Positions 16,558 through 28,298 of a stretch of DNA of 64,000 nucleotides are shown here, one piece after another. The position numbers were made by a program, and so were the translations under genes. This stretch comes from Afipia sp. (GTDB taxonomy: Bacteria > Pseudomonadota > Alphaproteobacteria > Rhizobiales > Xanthobacteraceae), in NCBI GenBank assembly GCA_017308575.1, contig JAFKEQ010000003.1, positions 558,001 through 622,000 on the forward strand, in the 5' to 3' direction. How positions within the stretch are numbered: position 1 is the stretch's first letter; every line of letters starts with the position of its first letter. The notes beneath the pieces were generated by a model. It ran no database searches. It saw only the letters and a program-made list of their open reading frames with translations, and was not told the origin of the DNA.

Positions 16558-17715
16558 TCAGGCGCTTTTCGCGGCCATGGTCTCTGTCAGCGCTCGCATC
16601 TTTCCGATCGCCAGCCGGGCGCCGAAGCGGGCCAGGCGCCGCGCATGCCAGGACAAGCCGTTGTCGATCGACATGGCGCGCAGTGCGTAGGCCTCGCGGG
16701 CGGAGAATTCATCCGACTCGCATTTCTCCGGATCGTCATAAAATTTTGAAATCTTGTCGACATCCATCCCAGGGCTTGTGAGCCAGTTCGGGATGTAGAC
16801 GTTGCAAAGCCGCTCGACGTCGGTGAACACCTTCGACGTGCCCGTTCCGGCAGCAGGGCAGGAGGTGCAGAATGCATCGCCGACCAGCACGATGCCGGCC
16901 TGGCGGTGGCCGCTGGTCACATAAAGATCGGCTGGGCGAATCTTGATCATACCCTCGATCTCGATGTCGCCGGTGAGCTTGTGCAGGTTCGGCATGATCT
17001 CGCGGAGCGCCGCCTCGGGCGTGTGGCGCATGCGCTGCAGCCACGGGTCGTTCATGTCGCGATAGACCATCAGGTTGGCACGCATCGTCTCCTGCACCGG
17101 AAACAGCGTCAGATAGGCCATGCGCGAGGCCGAGTTCTCGGCGAAATAGGTGAGGGCCGGGAATGGAAGCCGGGCACGGCCTACAGGCTCGACATTGAAG
17201 CCGACAGTGATCGAGTGACACGCGCTGACCACGGTGCGTTCGATGCCGAGCGTATGGCGCAGGCCGATGTTCAGGCCGTTGGCCAGCACGATCAGCCGCG
17301 CGGAGATGGTCTCGCCGTCCGCCAGCGTCACGGTCTGCAGATCGCTGCTGGTCGCAACCGCGGTCACCTTGGTCTCGATGAATTTCACATTGGATGGAAT
17401 CTCGCGACGGATCGCGTTCACCAGATCGTCGTAGAGAATGCCATGCTGATCGCTCGGCTTATTGTCGAGCAGGCGGCCGAGGCGCGCGGTCCAGACATGA
17501 CCGTCGAGCGTCGACGCGCGGCGCACGGCGTCGTAAAGGCCAGTTTTGCGGATCGTTTCGATCTGCTTGCCGCCGAGCTTTTCGCACCGGAAATCGGGAG
17601 GATAAATCTTATGGGGATCGATCGGCGCAACCGCGATCCCCGCGCGGCCCAGCATGGCCGCGGCGGTCGATCCAGCCAGTCCGCCACCAATGATAATTAC
17701 GTCGGCCTGCCGCAT
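16558..17715 (-). CDS. FAD-dependent monooxygenase / geranylgeranyl-reductase-like oxidoreductase
   Basis: 385 residues. The N-terminus VIIIGGGLAGSTAAAML (Gly10, Gly12, Gly15) is the ADP-binding fold, and GIVLVGDAFCTSCPAAGTG (Gly-Asp at 279-280) is the second FAD motif of PHBH-type flavoproteins. LIVLANGLN at 141-149 fits the middle beta strand. The substrate cannot be told; relatives act on phenols, polyketides, quinones or isoprenoids. AAAGAGG precedes the ATG. It converges with the ABC exporter gene, with only 9 bases between stops. Together with the fusion flavoprotein and exporter it may form a small biosynthesis/export locus. Confidence 0.85.
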   Translation of the reverse strand: MRQADVIIIGGGLAGSTAAAMLGRAGIAVAPIDPHKIYPPDFRCEKLGGKQIETIRKTGLYDAVRRASTLDGHVWTARLGRLLDNKPSDQHGILYDDLVNAIRREIPSNVKFIETKVTAVATSSDLQTVTLADGETISARLIVLANGLNIGLRHTLGIERTVVSACHSITVGFNVEPVGRARLPFPALTYFAENSASRMAYLTLFPVQETMRANLMVYRDMNDPWLQRMRHTPEAALREIMPNLHKLTGDIEIEGMIKIRPADLYVTSGHRQAGIVLVGDAFCTSCPAAGTGTSKVFTDVERLCNVYIPNWLTSPGMDVDKISKFYDDPEKCESDEFSAREAYALRAMSIDNGLSWHARRLARFGARLAIGKMRALTETMAAKSA

Positions 17716-18231
17716 GTGCGCCTCTTTGTCACACCGTATCAGGCTGCCGCTCGGTCAGATAAAACTTGAATCAAAGACGGTAAACGGCCGGTGACTCTGG
17801 CCGGCGGGATTTCAGAAATCAGGTCGTAACTGCTGTCTCTGTCTTGTCTTTTGTCGCGCCGCTGACAATGTCGCGCTCATCCCGTTCACCCAGAGAAGAC
17901 AAATTTTTTGCGAGGCGTCATGTCAGCTGCTGCCGGAGAATAAATCTGCTCTCCGAGAGGGGCGAGACTTTTCATTAACCATACAATCATGCGCAGAAAT
18001 CGATATTTCAAACATTGGAATAAAGACGCCTTAACTTTGATTTAGATATGAAATGCAGAGCTTTGGTGCTGGCATTCCAGGAAAGGCATTCTTAGAGAAG
18101 GGCGGCAATACTTGCGGTGGAAGCTGATCTCTCGGTCCAGCGCCATACGGCGGCCGCGCAGTGTTCGTTCTTTTCTATGAAGTCCGATCTTCATCTTTCT
18201 CAAACGTGACCCAGATTCTGTGATCCCAGAC
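17716..18231. other. Divergent A+T-rich promoter region
   Basis: 516 bases between the leftward FAD enzyme and the rightward glycosyltransferase. Bases 17970-18060 are strongly A+T-rich. Both genes are likely to be promoted here, but no clear -35/-10 pair stands out. No gene was recognised. Confidence 0.4.
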
Positions 18232-19044
18232 ATGGCTGAAAATTCGAAAGTTGCAGCTGTCGTCGCGGCCTACAATGCCGAGGGCACCGTCGTGGCGGCG
18301 GTGGAGAGTCTTCTTGCGGGTACGATGGCGTGCCGCGTCTATGTCGTGGACGATTGCAGCCGTAAGCCGGTGGCGGACGTCCTTCAGCATTTGCTTGATC
18401 GTATTGTGGTGATCCGCCTGGAAAAGAACGCGGGACCAGCCGCTGCGCGCAACATCGCCATCGAAAGAATTCTTGCCGACGGGTTCAAGTACATCCTGAT
18501 CCAGGATGCGGATGATGTCTCACGACCGACGCGGGTGCAGCGGCAGTTCGAGTTCATGGAGGCCCATCCGGAGATCGGCGCCTGCGGGACATGGTGCCGC
18601 GAGTTTCACAACGACATCAACGAGCCCGAACCGGTGGAGGAGCGTCCGACCTCGCCGGAGGAGGTCCGCAATGCGATGTACTTCAACATGGCGATCTCAC
18701 ACGCCAGTGCGATGATCCGCGCTGAAGCGCTTCAGCGTGTCGGGCTTTATTCAGACGGCTATCCGGTCGCAGAAGATTACGAACTGTTTCGCCGGATCGG
18801 CCAGCACTACGAACTGGCCAGTCTTCCCGAATTTCTTCTGCACTATCGCATTTCGCCGTCGGGGCAATCGCAGAGCCGGCGCCAGCGCCAGATCTACGAT
18901 CGCTTCATGATCCAGTTGAAGTATTTCGACGTGATGCAGTGGCGGGCATGGGCAGGTCTGGCGCAGACTTTCGTCACATTCTTCATCCCGCGCGGCATTT
19001 TCTACGCGATCAAGTTCAACGTGGCGCGCTCGCGTCCGGCTTGA
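18232..19044 (+). CDS. Glycosyltransferase family 2
   Basis: 270 residues from the ATG at 18232; a GTG at 18220 would add four residues and neither start has a clear ribosome site. VVAAYNAEGTV (10-20) and VYVVDDCS (36-43) form the nucleotide-binding half. QDADDVSRP (91-99) contains the metal-binding DxD-type motif, and VAEDYELFRRI is the ED acceptor-site motif. The enzyme should move a sugar from a nucleotide donor onto a growing surface glycan at the cytoplasmic face. The C-terminus has a short hydrophobic stretch (AQTFVTFFIPRGIFYAI) that may touch the membrane. It converges with an O-antigen polymerase-type gene 43 bases away. Confidence 0.87.
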   Translation: MAENSKVAAVVAAYNAEGTVVAAVESLLAGTMACRVYVVDDCSRKPVADVLQHLLDRIVVIRLEKNAGPAAARNIAIERILADGFKYILIQDADDVSRPTRVQRQFEFMEAHPEIGACGTWCREFHNDINEPEPVEERPTSPEEVRNAMYFNMAISHASAMIRAEALQRVGLYSDGYPVAEDYELFRRIGQHYELASLPEFLLHYRISPSGQSQSRRQRQIYDRFMIQLKYFDVMQWRAWAGLAQTFVTFFIPRGIFYAIKFNVARSRPA

Positions 19045-19087
19045 ACTGCTGATACCTGCAAAGTGCTCTTGTTCGTGAAGCCTTGAT

Positions 19088-20335
19088 CTATCGGGCCGGT
19101 GTTTCGCGCGCCAGCTTCGCGCTTGCGACGGCAATGCCCCAGGTCACGCCGAACAGCATGTAATAGTGCCGCCAGTGATCGGTATCGATGATGAAGCTTT
19201 GCAGCGCCATCATGAAGAACGACGAATACACTCCGATATAAGTGGTCTGCCAGGGCGTGCGCTGAAACAGGCAGCGCGCCCCATAGATGACGGTTGTGAT
19301 GATCAACGCCGGATAGATCACGCCGCTCATCCATCCGCCGGACATAAACGCGTTCAGGAACGAGTTGTGCGTGTCCTCCGGGAAGAACGTGCTGAACTGC
19401 AGGGGGCCGATGCCGAATGGATAGTCGAGCGCCATGATGGCCCCGAGCACGTGACGTCCGAACCGCCCGAACCGGCCGCTGTCATAGGGCTGATGCAGGC
19501 TGGCGCGTTCCTTGAAAATCGAGGCGATCGAGTCGAACGACAGCATGATGACGATCGCAATCACCACGAAGGCGAGGGCCGCGCCGACGAGGGTCACGAT
19601 ACGCATGCGCTGCTGTCGTGTCTGTGCCACCGCGAACATCAGGATCGCCGTCATCAATGTCGCGCCGGCAAGCACGCCCCATGCGGCGCGGGAGAAGGCG
19701 AGGAAAACCGTGATGACGATGATTCCGAAAATGACGGCGTATCGCGCCGCCTGCCAGAATCGGCCCTCGATGATCCGCTGCATGCAATACACCGCAGGGT
19801 AGACCAGGAAGGGGCCGAGGACGTTCGGGTCCTTGAACGTGCCTTTGAGGCGGGCGGCGTAGGTCAGCAGGTCATACGCACCCGGGATCAGGCTGAAGTA
19901 GCCGATGATGCCGGCCACCGATGCGATGATGGCGCCGACGACGTAGCCGCGGCTGAGCGACTCGAGGCGGGCTTTGGTGTCCTCGAGCAGGGCGCAGGCG
20001 AAAAACATGGCGATGATCGCCATGTACCAGGAGGTCAGGACCCAATAGAGAACCGTCGTCTCGCCATAGAGATCGAGCGCGCCGATCGAATAGCCGATGT
20101 TGAGGCCGATCAGCAGGCCGAGCGGGACGAGGAGGGGCGGCGACATCTTCAGGCCGGCGGCGATAAAGAACACCACCGAGAGCACCATGGCGACTTCGAA
20201 AGGACTCGGTTCGATGAAAACGATCGAACCGCTGGCGCCGAGCAGCCAGAACATCCGAAGCTGAATCGCCCTGATTCCTGCGATCGGGTCCGAAAACTGC
20301 AGCGGTGCTCCGCCGGTGGTTGTGAGGCCGGTCAT
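19088..20335 (-). CDS. O-antigen polymerase/ligase-family membrane protein
   Basis: 415 residues with about ten hydrophobic segments. FSRAAWGVLAG followed later by a long loop with RASLHQPYDSGRFGR and TFFPEDTHNSFLNAFMSGG match the Wzy_C/WaaL pattern: the SRxxW-like turn, the periplasmic loop and the HNxxL motif. Such proteins join or polymerise lipid-linked glycan units on the outer face of the inner membrane. Ligase and polymerase cannot be told apart from sequence alone. The neighbouring GT2 gene supports a role in surface polysaccharide. Confidence 0.83.
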   Translation of the reverse strand: MTGLTTTGGAPLQFSDPIAGIRAIQLRMFWLLGASGSIVFIEPSPFEVAMVLSVVFFIAAGLKMSPPLLVPLGLLIGLNIGYSIGALDLYGETTVLYWVLTSWYMAIIAMFFACALLEDTKARLESLSRGYVVGAIIASVAGIIGYFSLIPGAYDLLTYAARLKGTFKDPNVLGPFLVYPAVYCMQRIIEGRFWQAARYAVIFGIIVITVFLAFSRAAWGVLAGATLMTAILMFAVAQTRQQRMRIVTLVGAALAFVVIAIVIMLSFDSIASIFKERASLHQPYDSGRFGRFGRHVLGAIMALDYPFGIGPLQFSTFFPEDTHNSFLNAFMSGGWMSGVIYPALIITTVIYGARCLFQRTPWQTTYIGVYSSFFMMALQSFIIDTDHWRHYYMLFGVTWGIAVASAKLARETPAR

Positions 20336-20740
20336 CGTGCCAATCCGCAGAGTTCTGGAGCCTGCTCCTCCGGACGGGCATCGGCCGATCCGGCAAGGGG
20401 GCGATACGCGCTCGTCCCGGCCAGACTAAGCAGGCAGCCTTAACAGGGGGCTAAGGGCGGAGCCGATAGTCCCTGTGAATCAACCTTGAGAAATCGACAT
20501 ATGGCATTGATATTTATGTCATTTTATTGGAATTTCATCTCGTTTGGCTCATCCCGTGGGTGGCCGGAGACCTGCACAGGCCGCATGGCAAGCGATGTTA
20601 TCGGCCGCTGAGACTCCCGCCGAAACGGGTCGCCGGGCGATTCTCCGCAAACGGTCTTGCGGTGCGAAACGGGTCGTCGTCGCGGCCTCACGGAACGCAA
20701 GAAACGTCTGCAATACTGGCGCTTCTGCGATGTTGATTAG
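20336..20740. other. Intergenic stretch upstream of the str promoter
   Basis: An A+T-rich patch at about 20485-20540 probably contains the promoter of the leftward membrane-protein gene. Bases 20541-20740 are GC-rich without recognisable coding or RNA features. Confidence 0.35.
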
Positions 20741-20741
20741 T

Positions 20742-20769
20742 CTTGACTTGGCGTGGCTTGGCTTATAAA
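20742..20769 (+). promoter_or_regulatory. Likely sigma-70 promoter of the str operon
   Basis: CTTGAC (20742-20747) and TATAAA (20764-20769) are separated by 16 bases, close to both consensus hexamers. The next gene, rpsL, begins 398 bases downstream of the -10 box, leaving a long untranslated leader (20776-21166) with no obvious gene. It is well placed to drive rpsL-rpsG-fusA-tuf and perhaps the S10 genes. Confidence 0.6.
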
Positions 20770-21166
20770 ACCCGGCCACTTCACGACAGGCGGTGAGCTT
20801 CCTCGCGTCGGAACGGATCACCTTTTCAGTCTGCATTTGCGGCTGGATCGGCACCAACCTCGACGAATGTCGCTCAGACGCTGTCGGCACAAGCCAGGCA
20901 ATGCCAGGACGATCTTGGTTTCTCGGGCGAACGCCCTTGAGATTGGTTTCGGATGCATGACCTCGGTCCGCTGTCAAAGGCGAGCTGCGGTCCTCTGTGG
21001 CGGTCAAGCGCTTTCCCTTCCGACAGGAATGGATGGCGCGATTTCGTTTTGCCGTTTGCTCGAATGCAGACGCAATTGAAATGGCGGGCCGAAGTGAAGC
21101 GGGTGGGGCGAAAGCTCCGAACGAATTTGCGGGACTGGTGAGGTCTCGCGTGAGCAAGGGTGAACG

Positions 21167-21538
21167 ATGCCGACGATCAACCAGCTGATCGCGAATCCAC
21201 GCGAAGCGCAAAAGGCGCGCAAGAAGGTGCCGGCGCTGCAGCAGTCGCCGCAGAAGCGCGGCGTTTGCACGCGCGTCTATACGACCACGCCGAAGAAGCC
21301 GAACTCGGCGCTTCGTAAGGTCGCCAAGGTGCGTCTGACCAATGGCTTCGAGGTCATCGGCTACATTCCGGGTGAGGGCCACAACCTTCAGGAGCACTCG
21401 GTGGTCATGATCCGCGGCGGCCGCGTCAAGGACTTGCCTGGCGTGCGCTACCACATCCTCCGCGGCGTCCTCGATACGCAGGGCGTCAAGAACCGCAAGC
21501 AGCGCCGTTCGAAGTACGGCGCGAAGCGTCCGAAGTAA
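21167..21538 (+). CDS. rpsL: 30S ribosomal protein S12
   Basis: 123 residues beginning [41 protein letters not shown] and the [15 protein letters not shown] loop are the conserved decoding-centre segments; the lysines that give streptomycin resistance when changed are both the usual Lys. S12 monitors codon-anticodon pairing in the A site. AAGGGTGAA precedes the ATG. First gene of the str operon, 15 bases before rpsG. Confidence 0.98.
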   Translation: MPTINQLIANPREAQKARKKVPALQQSPQKRGVCTRVYTTTPKKPNSALRKVAKVRLTNGFEVIGYIPGEGHNLQEHSVVMIRGGRVKDLPGVRYHILRGVLDTQGVKNRKQRRSKYGAKRPK

Positions 21539-21550
21539 TCTGGGATCTGA

Positions 21551-22024
<474 letters not shown>

Positions 22025-22056
22025 CGGCGAAACAACCGGAATTTAAGGACAGGCCC

Positions 22057-24129
22057 ATGCCCCGCCAACATGCCATCGAGGATTACCGTAATTTCGGTAT
22101 CATGGCGCACATCGACGCCGGTAAGACGACGACGACTGAGCGCATCCTCTATTACACCGGCAAGAGCCACAAGATCGGCGAAGTGCACGAAGGTGCCGCG
22201 ACGATGGACTGGATGACGCAGGAGCAGGAGCGTGGCATCACGATCACCTCGGCTGCGACCACCGCGTTCTGGGATGGCAAGCGCCTGAACATCATCGACA
22301 CCCCCGGCCACGTCGACTTCACCATCGAAGTCGAGCGTTCGCTGCGCGTGCTCGACGGTGCCGTTTGCGTTCTCGACTCCAACCAGGGCGTCGAGCCGCA
22401 GACCGAAACCGTCTGGCGTCAGGGCGACAAGTATAAAGTGCCGCGCATCGTCTTCTGCAACAAGATGGATAAGACCGGCGCTGACTTCTACAAGTGCCTG
22501 TCCGACATCGTCGATCGCCTCGGCGCGCGCCCGGTTGCGATCCAGCTTCCGATCGGCTCCGAGAACAATTTCAAGGGCATGATCGATCTCGTTCGCATGC
22601 AGGCGCTGGTCTATAATCAGGACTCGCTCGGCTCGATGTACGATGTCGAGGCGATCCCTGCCGATCTCGCCGACAAGGCGAAGGAATATCGCGAGAAGCT
22701 GGTTGAAGCCGCCGTCGAACTCGACGACGACGCCATGGCTGCCTATCTCGACGGCACTGAGCCGGACGAAGCGACCCTGAAGAAGTTGATCCGCAAGGCC
22801 GTTCTCACCGGGGCTTTCTATCCGGTTCTGTGCGGTACCGCGTTCAAGAACAAGGGCGTGCAGCCGCTGCTCGACGCGGTTGTCGCTTACCTGCCGTCGC
22901 CGGTCGACGTGCCTGCGATCAAGGGCACCGACGAAGACGGCAACGAGGTCGTGCGCAAGGCGGACGACAAGGAGCCGCTGGCTCTGCTCGCGTTCAAGAT
23001 CATGGACGACCCGTTCGTCGGCACCATTACTTTCTGCCGCATCTATTCGGGCATCCTGCAGAGCGGCACCGGTGTCGTGAACTCGACCCGCGAGAAGAAG
23101 GAACGTATCGGCCGCATGCTGCTGATGCATGCGAACAACCGCGAAGACATCAAGGAAGCCTATGCCGGCGACATCGTCGCGTTGGCCGGCCTCAAGGAAG
23201 CCCGCACCGGCGACACGCTGTGCGACCCGGAACACCCGGTGATCCTTGAAAAGATGGAATTCCCGGAGCCGGTGATCGAAATCGCGATCGAGCCGAAGTC
23301 GAAGGCCGACCAGGAAAAGCTGGGCATTGCACTTGCGAAGCTGGCTGCGGAAGATCCGTCTTTCCGCGTCTCGACCGATCACGAGTCCGGCCAGACCATC
23401 CTCAAGGGCATGGGCGAACTTCATCTCGACATCAAGGTCGACATCCTGAAGCGCACCTACAAGGTCGATGCCAACATCGGCGCGCCGCAGGTTGCTTTCC
23501 GCGAGAAGATCACCAAGCCGGCTGAAGTTAAGTACACCCACAAGAAGCAGACCGGCGGCACGGGCCAGTTCGCTGAAGTGTCGCTCGTCGTCGAGCCGAA
23601 TGAGCCGGGCGCCGGTTTCGTATTCGAATCGAAGATCGTCGGCGGCGCGGTGCCGAAGGAATACATTCCGGGCGTCGAAAAGGGCCTGAACAGCGTCATG
23701 AACTCGGGCGTGGTCGCCGGCTTCCCGGTGGTGGACGTCAAGGTCGCGCTGGTGGACGGCAAGTATCACGACGTCGACTCGTCGGCGCTGGCCTTCGAAA
23801 TCGCTTCGCGCGCCGCTTTCCGCGAAGCGCTGCAGAAGGGCAAGTCGGTCCTCCTCGAGCCGATCATGAAGGTCGAGGTCGTGACCCCTGAAGACTACAC
23901 CGGTTCGGTCATCGGCGATCTCAACTCCCGCCGTGGCCAGATCCAGGGCCAGGACATGCGCGGCAACGCCAACGTCATCAACGCGATGGTGCCGCTCATG
24001 AACATGTTCGGTTACGTGAACAACCTGCGCTCGATGAGCCAGGGCCGCGCGACCTTCACGATGCAGTTCGATCACTACGCTGAAGCGCCGGCCAACGTGT
24101 CGGCTGAAGTCCAGAAAAAGTTTGCTTGA
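22057..24129 (+). CDS. fusA: Elongation factor G
   Basis: 690 residues. The GTPase motifs are [15 protein letters not shown] (P-loop), DTPGHVDF (switch II) and [10 protein letters not shown] (guanine specificity). Domains II-V follow, ending with the [16 protein letters not shown] stretch of domain V. It drives translocation of tRNA-mRNA with GTP hydrolysis and helps ribosome recycling. It lies 32 bases after rpsG and 37 before tuf. Only one fusA copy is seen in the window. Confidence 0.98.
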   Translation: MPRQHAIEDYRNFGIMAHIDAGKTTTTERILYYTGKSHKIGEVHEGAATMDWMTQEQERGITITSAATTAFWDGKRLNIIDTPGHVDFTIEVERSLRVLDGAVCVLDSNQGVEPQTETVWRQGDKYKVPRIVFCNKMDKTGADFYKCLSDIVDRLGARPVAIQLPIGSENNFKGMIDLVRMQALVYNQDSLGSMYDVEAIPADLADKAKEYREKLVEAAVELDDDAMAAYLDGTEPDEATLKKLIRKAVLTGAFYPVLCGTAFKNKGVQPLLDAVVAYLPSPVDVPAIKGTDEDGNEVVRKADDKEPLALLAFKIMDDPFVGTITFCRIYSGILQSGTGVVNSTREKKERIGRMLLMHANNREDIKEAYAGDIVALAGLKEARTGDTLCDPEHPVILEKMEFPEPVIEIAIEPKSKADQEKLGIALAKLAAEDPSFRVSTDHESGQTILKGMGELHLDIKVDILKRTYKVDANIGAPQVAFREKITKPAEVKYTHKKQTGGTGQFAEVSLVVEPNEPGAGFVFESKIVGGAVPKEYIPGVEKGLNSVMNSGVVAGFPVVDVKVALVDGKYHDVDSSALAFEIASRAAFREALQKGKSVLLEPIMKVEVVTPEDYTGSVIGDLNSRRGQIQGQDMRGNANVINAMVPLMNMFGYVNNLRSMSQGRATFTMQFDHYAEAPANVSAEVQKKFA

Positions 24130-24166
24130 TTTCTTTGACGCGAGTCAAAGTTGAACGGAGAACGTC

Positions 24167-25357
<1,191 letters not shown>

Positions 25358-25376
25358 GAAGCGAATAGCGAATGGG

Positions 25377-25419
25377 GAGTGGCGAGTAGGGACTATTCGC
25401 TACTCGCTACTCACCACTC
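25377..25419. repeat. Inverted repeat between tuf and rpsJ
   Basis: GAGTGGCGAGTAG (25377-25389) pairs with CTACTCACCACTC (25407-25419) with one mismatch. The surrounding bases are iterations of GCGAATAG/GCGAGTAG on one side and CTATTCGC/CTACTCGC on the other, so the 81-base spacer is nearly filled by a short-motif palindrome. It may be a dispersed repeat or a hairpin that separates tuf from the S10 genes. The rpsJ ribosome site (GAGAAAGAAA) lies just after it. Confidence 0.7.
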
Positions 25420-25438
25420 ACTAGAGAAAGAAACGGCA

Positions 25439-25747
25439 ATGAACGGCCAGAATATTCGCATTCGTCTCAAGGCGTTCGACCATCGGATTCTCGATACGTC
25501 GACCCGCGAGATCGTGAACACGGCAAAACGTACCGGTGCACAGGTTCGCGGACCCATTCCGCTGCCGACCCGCATCGAGAAGTTCACCGTCAACCGTTCG
25601 CCGCACGTCGACAAGAAGAGCCGCGAGCAGTTCGAGATGCGCACGCACAAGCGCCTCCTCGATATCGTCGATCCGACCCCGCAGACCGTGGACGCGCTGA
25701 TGAAGCTCGACCTCGCCGCCGGTGTCGACGTCGAAATCAAGCTCTAA
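25439..25747 (+). CDS. rpsJ: 30S ribosomal protein S10
   Basis: 102 residues starting [19 protein letters not shown], the family's normal length and start. It contains [35 protein letters not shown] as one conserved block. S10 binds the 30S head and also pairs with NusB in antitermination. It opens the S10 operon just after the tuf inverted repeat. Confidence 0.98.
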
Positions 25748-25799
25748 GAATTTTGGTTGAGTCCGCTGTTTGCGGACAGAAAGAACAGGAAGCACGCCG

Positions 25800-26525
25800 A
25801 TGCGCTCCGGAGTGATCGCACAGAAGGTCGGGATGACGCGGGTCTTTACGGAGGCCGGTGAACATATCCCTGTGACCGTGCTGAAGCTGGGCAACTGTCA
25901 GGTTGTCGGCCATCGCACCAAGGACAAGAACGGCTACACTGCGCTGCAGCTCGGCTCGGGTTCGCGCAAGTCCGTTTACATGCCGAAGGCCGAGCGGGGA
26001 CAGTTCGCTGTCGCCAAGGTCGAACCGAAGCGCAAGGTCGCTGAATTCCGCGTCTCCGACGATGCGGTGATTCCGGTCGGCGCCGAGATTCAGGCGGACC
26101 ACTTCGTCGTCGGCCAGTTCGTCGACGTGACCGGCACTTCGACCGGTAAGGGTTTCGCGGGCGGTATGAAGCGCTGGAACTTCGGCGGTCTTCGCGCCAC
26201 CCACGGCGTCTCGGTCTCGCACCGCTCGATCGGTTCGACCGGTGGCCGTCAGGACCCCGGCAAGACCTTCAAGAACAAGAAGATGCCCGGTCACATGGGC
26301 GTCGATCGCGTCACCACGCTGAACCTGCGCGTCGTCCAGACGGACGTCGAGCGCGGCCTGCTGCTCGTCGAAGGCGCCGTTCCCGGCACCAAGGGCGGCT
26401 GGATCACTGTGCGCGATGCCGTGAAGAAGCCGCTGCCGAAGGAAGCTGCGACGCCTGGCAAGTTCAAGCTGGCTGGCGCCGAAGCTGCTGCTCCTGAAGC
26501 TGCGCCTGCAGAGGAGGGCAAGTGA
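25800..26525 (+). CDS. rplC: 50S ribosomal protein L3
   Basis: 241 residues from the ATG at 25800 ([16 protein letters not shown]), preceded by CAGGA. The central [17 protein letters not shown] and [15 protein letters not shown] segments reach the peptidyl-transferase region. The C-terminus adds a roughly 20-residue Ala/Pro/Glu tail ([13 protein letters not shown]) beyond the core, seen in related alphaproteobacteria. The stop overlaps the rplD start by one base. Confidence 0.97.
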   Translation: MRSGVIAQKVGMTRVFTEAGEHIPVTVLKLGNCQVVGHRTKDKNGYTALQLGSGSRKSVYMPKAERGQFAVAKVEPKRKVAEFRVSDDAVIPVGAEIQADHFVVGQFVDVTGTSTGKGFAGGMKRWNFGGLRATHGVSVSHRSIGSTGGRQDPGKTFKNKKMPGHMGVDRVTTLNLRVVQTDVERGLLLVEGAVPGTKGGWITVRDAVKKPLPKEAATPGKFKLAGAEAAAPEAAPAEEGK

Positions 26526-27145
26526 TGGAATTGAAGGTCACCACCCTCGAAGGTAAGGCCGCGGGTTCGGTTCAGCTTTCGGACGAGATCTTCGGTCTCG
26601 AGCCGCGCAAGGACCTGATCCAGCGCGTCGTGAACTGGCAGCTCGCCAAGCGCCAGGCCGGCACGCACAAGGCCAAGGGCCGCGCTGAAGTCTGGCGCAC
26701 CGGCAAGAAGATGTACAAGCAGAAGGGCACCGGCGGTGCTCGTCACGGTTCGGCCCGCGTGCCGCAGTTCCGCGGTGGTGGCCGTGCCTTCGGTCCGGTC
26801 GTGCGCAGCCATGCTCACGATCTGCCTAAGAAGGTCCGTGCGCTCGGTCTGAAGCATGCCCTGTCGGCGAAGGCCAAGGACGGCGGTCTGATCGTTATCG
26901 ACAACGCCGACCTGAAGGACGCCAAGACCAAGGCGCTGATCGGTCACTTCGCGGGTCTGGAGATCGCCAACGCGCTGATCATTGACGGCGCCGAAGTGAA
27001 CAACGGGTTCGCGCAGGCTGCGCGCAACATCCCGCACATCGACGTGCTGCCGATCCAGGGCATCAACGTCTATGACATCCTGCGCCGTCAGAAGCTGGTG
27101 CTGACGAAGGCTGCAGTTGACGCGTTGGAGGCGCGCTTCAAATGA
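26525..27145 (+). CDS. rplD: 50S ribosomal protein L4
   Basis: 206 residues from the ATG at 26525 ([16 protein letters not shown]), with GAGGAGGG just upstream. The exit-tunnel loop [20 protein letters not shown] (about 60-80) is intact. In enterobacteria L4 represses the S10 operon by binding its leader; no equivalent leader was recognised before rpsJ here. The start overlaps the rplC stop, and the stop overlaps rplW by four bases. Confidence 0.97.
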   Translation: MELKVTTLEGKAAGSVQLSDEIFGLEPRKDLIQRVVNWQLAKRQAGTHKAKGRAEVWRTGKKMYKQKGTGGARHGSARVPQFRGGGRAFGPVVRSHAHDLPKKVRALGLKHALSAKAKDGGLIVIDNADLKDAKTKALIGHFAGLEIANALIIDGAEVNNGFAQAARNIPHIDVLPIQGINVYDILRRQKLVLTKAAVDALEARFK

Positions 27146-27441
27146 GCACTCAGGACTCGCGTCATTACGACATCATCGTCGCCCCGGTGATCACCGAAAA
27201 GGCGACGACGGCCTCCGAGCACAACAAGGTTGTGTTCAAGGTTGCCGCGAAGGCGACCAAGCCGCAGATCAAGGAAGCGATTGAGAAGCTGTTCGACGTC
27301 AAGGTGAAGGGCGTCAACACGCTGGTGCGCAAGGGCAAGACCAAGGTCTTCCGCGGCCAGTTCGGTTCTCAGTCGGACACCAAGCGCGCTGTCGTGACCC
27401 TCGAAGAAGGTCACCGCATCGACGTGACCACCGGGCTGTAA
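27142..27441 (+). CDS. rplW: 50S ribosomal protein L23
   Basis: 99 residues: the [11 protein letters not shown] start and the KAIEKLF-like [18 protein letters not shown] helix-strand of the family. L23 lies at the tunnel exit and is the docking site for trigger factor and SRP. Its ATG overlaps the rplD stop (ATGA), so the two are translationally coupled. Confidence 0.97.
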   Translation: MSTQDSRHYDIIVAPVITEKATTASEHNKVVFKVAAKATKPQIKEAIEKLFDVKVKGVNTLVRKGKTKVFRGQFGSQSDTKRAVVTLEEGHRIDVTTGL

Positions 27442-27452
27442 GGCGAACGACG

Positions 27453-28286
27453 ATGGCATTGAAAACATTCAACCCCACGACGCCGGGCCAGCGCCAGCTG
27501 GTGATGGTCGATCGTTCGGCGCTCTACAAGGGCAAGCCGGTCAAGACGCTGACCGAAGGCAAGAAGTCGTCCGGCGGACGCGGCAATACCGGCCGCATCA
27601 CCGTGCGCTTCCGCGGCGGCGGCCACAAGCAGTCTTACCGTCTGGTCGATTTCAAGCGCACCAAGGTCGACGTTCCGGCGACCGTCGAGCGCCTGGAATA
27701 CGATCCGAACCGCACCGCGTTCATCGCGCTGATTAAGTATGCCGACGGCGAGCAGGCCTATATCCTTGCTCCGCAGCGTCTGGCCGTTGGCGACACCGTC
27801 GTCGCCGGCGCTTACGTCGACGTGAAGCCGGGCAACGTCATGCCGCTGGGCAACATGCCGGTCGGCACGATCGTCCACAACGTTGAGCTGAAGATCGGGA
27901 AGGGCGGCCAGATCGCTCGCTCCGCGGGCACTTACGCGCAGATCGTCGGCCGCGACCATGACTTCGTGATCCTGCGTCTGAACTCGGGCGAGCAGCGCCT
28001 GGTTCATGGCCGCTGCACCGCGACCATCGGTGCGGTGTCGAACCCGGATCACATGAACATCTCGATCGGCAAGGCGGGCCGCAAGCGTTGGATGGGCCGT
28101 CGCCCGCACAACCGCGGCGTCGTCATGAACCCGGTCGACCATCCGCACGGCGGCGGTGAAGGCCGCACCTCGGGCGGCCGTCACCCGGTCACTCCGTGGG
28201 GCAAGCCGACCAAGGGCAAGAAGACCCGCACCAACAAGTCGACCAACAAGTTCATTCTCATCAGCCGCCACAAGCGGAAGAAGTAA
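27453..28286 (+). CDS. rplB: 50S ribosomal protein L2
   Basis: 277 residues: [20 protein letters not shown] at the start, [20 protein letters not shown] in the RNA-binding domain, and the [20 protein letters not shown] segment with the conserved histidine near the peptidyl-transferase centre. The lysine-rich C-terminus ([11 protein letters not shown]) is normal. It bridges the subunits and is needed for peptide-bond formation. Confidence 0.98.
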   Translation: MALKTFNPTTPGQRQLVMVDRSALYKGKPVKTLTEGKKSSGGRGNTGRITVRFRGGGHKQSYRLVDFKRTKVDVPATVERLEYDPNRTAFIALIKYADGEQAYILAPQRLAVGDTVVAGAYVDVKPGNVMPLGNMPVGTIVHNVELKIGKGGQIARSAGTYAQIVGRDHDFVILRLNSGEQRLVHGRCTATIGAVSNPDHMNISIGKAGRKRWMGRRPHNRGVVMNPVDHPHGGGEGRTSGGRHPVTPWGKPTKGKKTRTNKSTNKFILISRHKRKK

Positions 28287-28298
28287 GGATCGCCGGAC

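Noticed and set aside
16906..17769. Plus-strand frame of 287 codons opposite the FAD monooxygenase
   Set aside because: The reverse strand encodes clear FAD-binding motifs; the plus-strand product is His/Arg-rich without a family.
19166..20443. Plus-strand frame of 425 codons opposite the O-antigen polymerase-type gene
   Set aside because: The product is charged and Arg/Asp/His-rich, the expected antisense of a hydrophobic membrane protein.
20542..21166. Small frames in the rpsL leader
   Set aside because: None has a convincing ribosome site or family; the region begins with a likely promoter and fits a long 5' leader.
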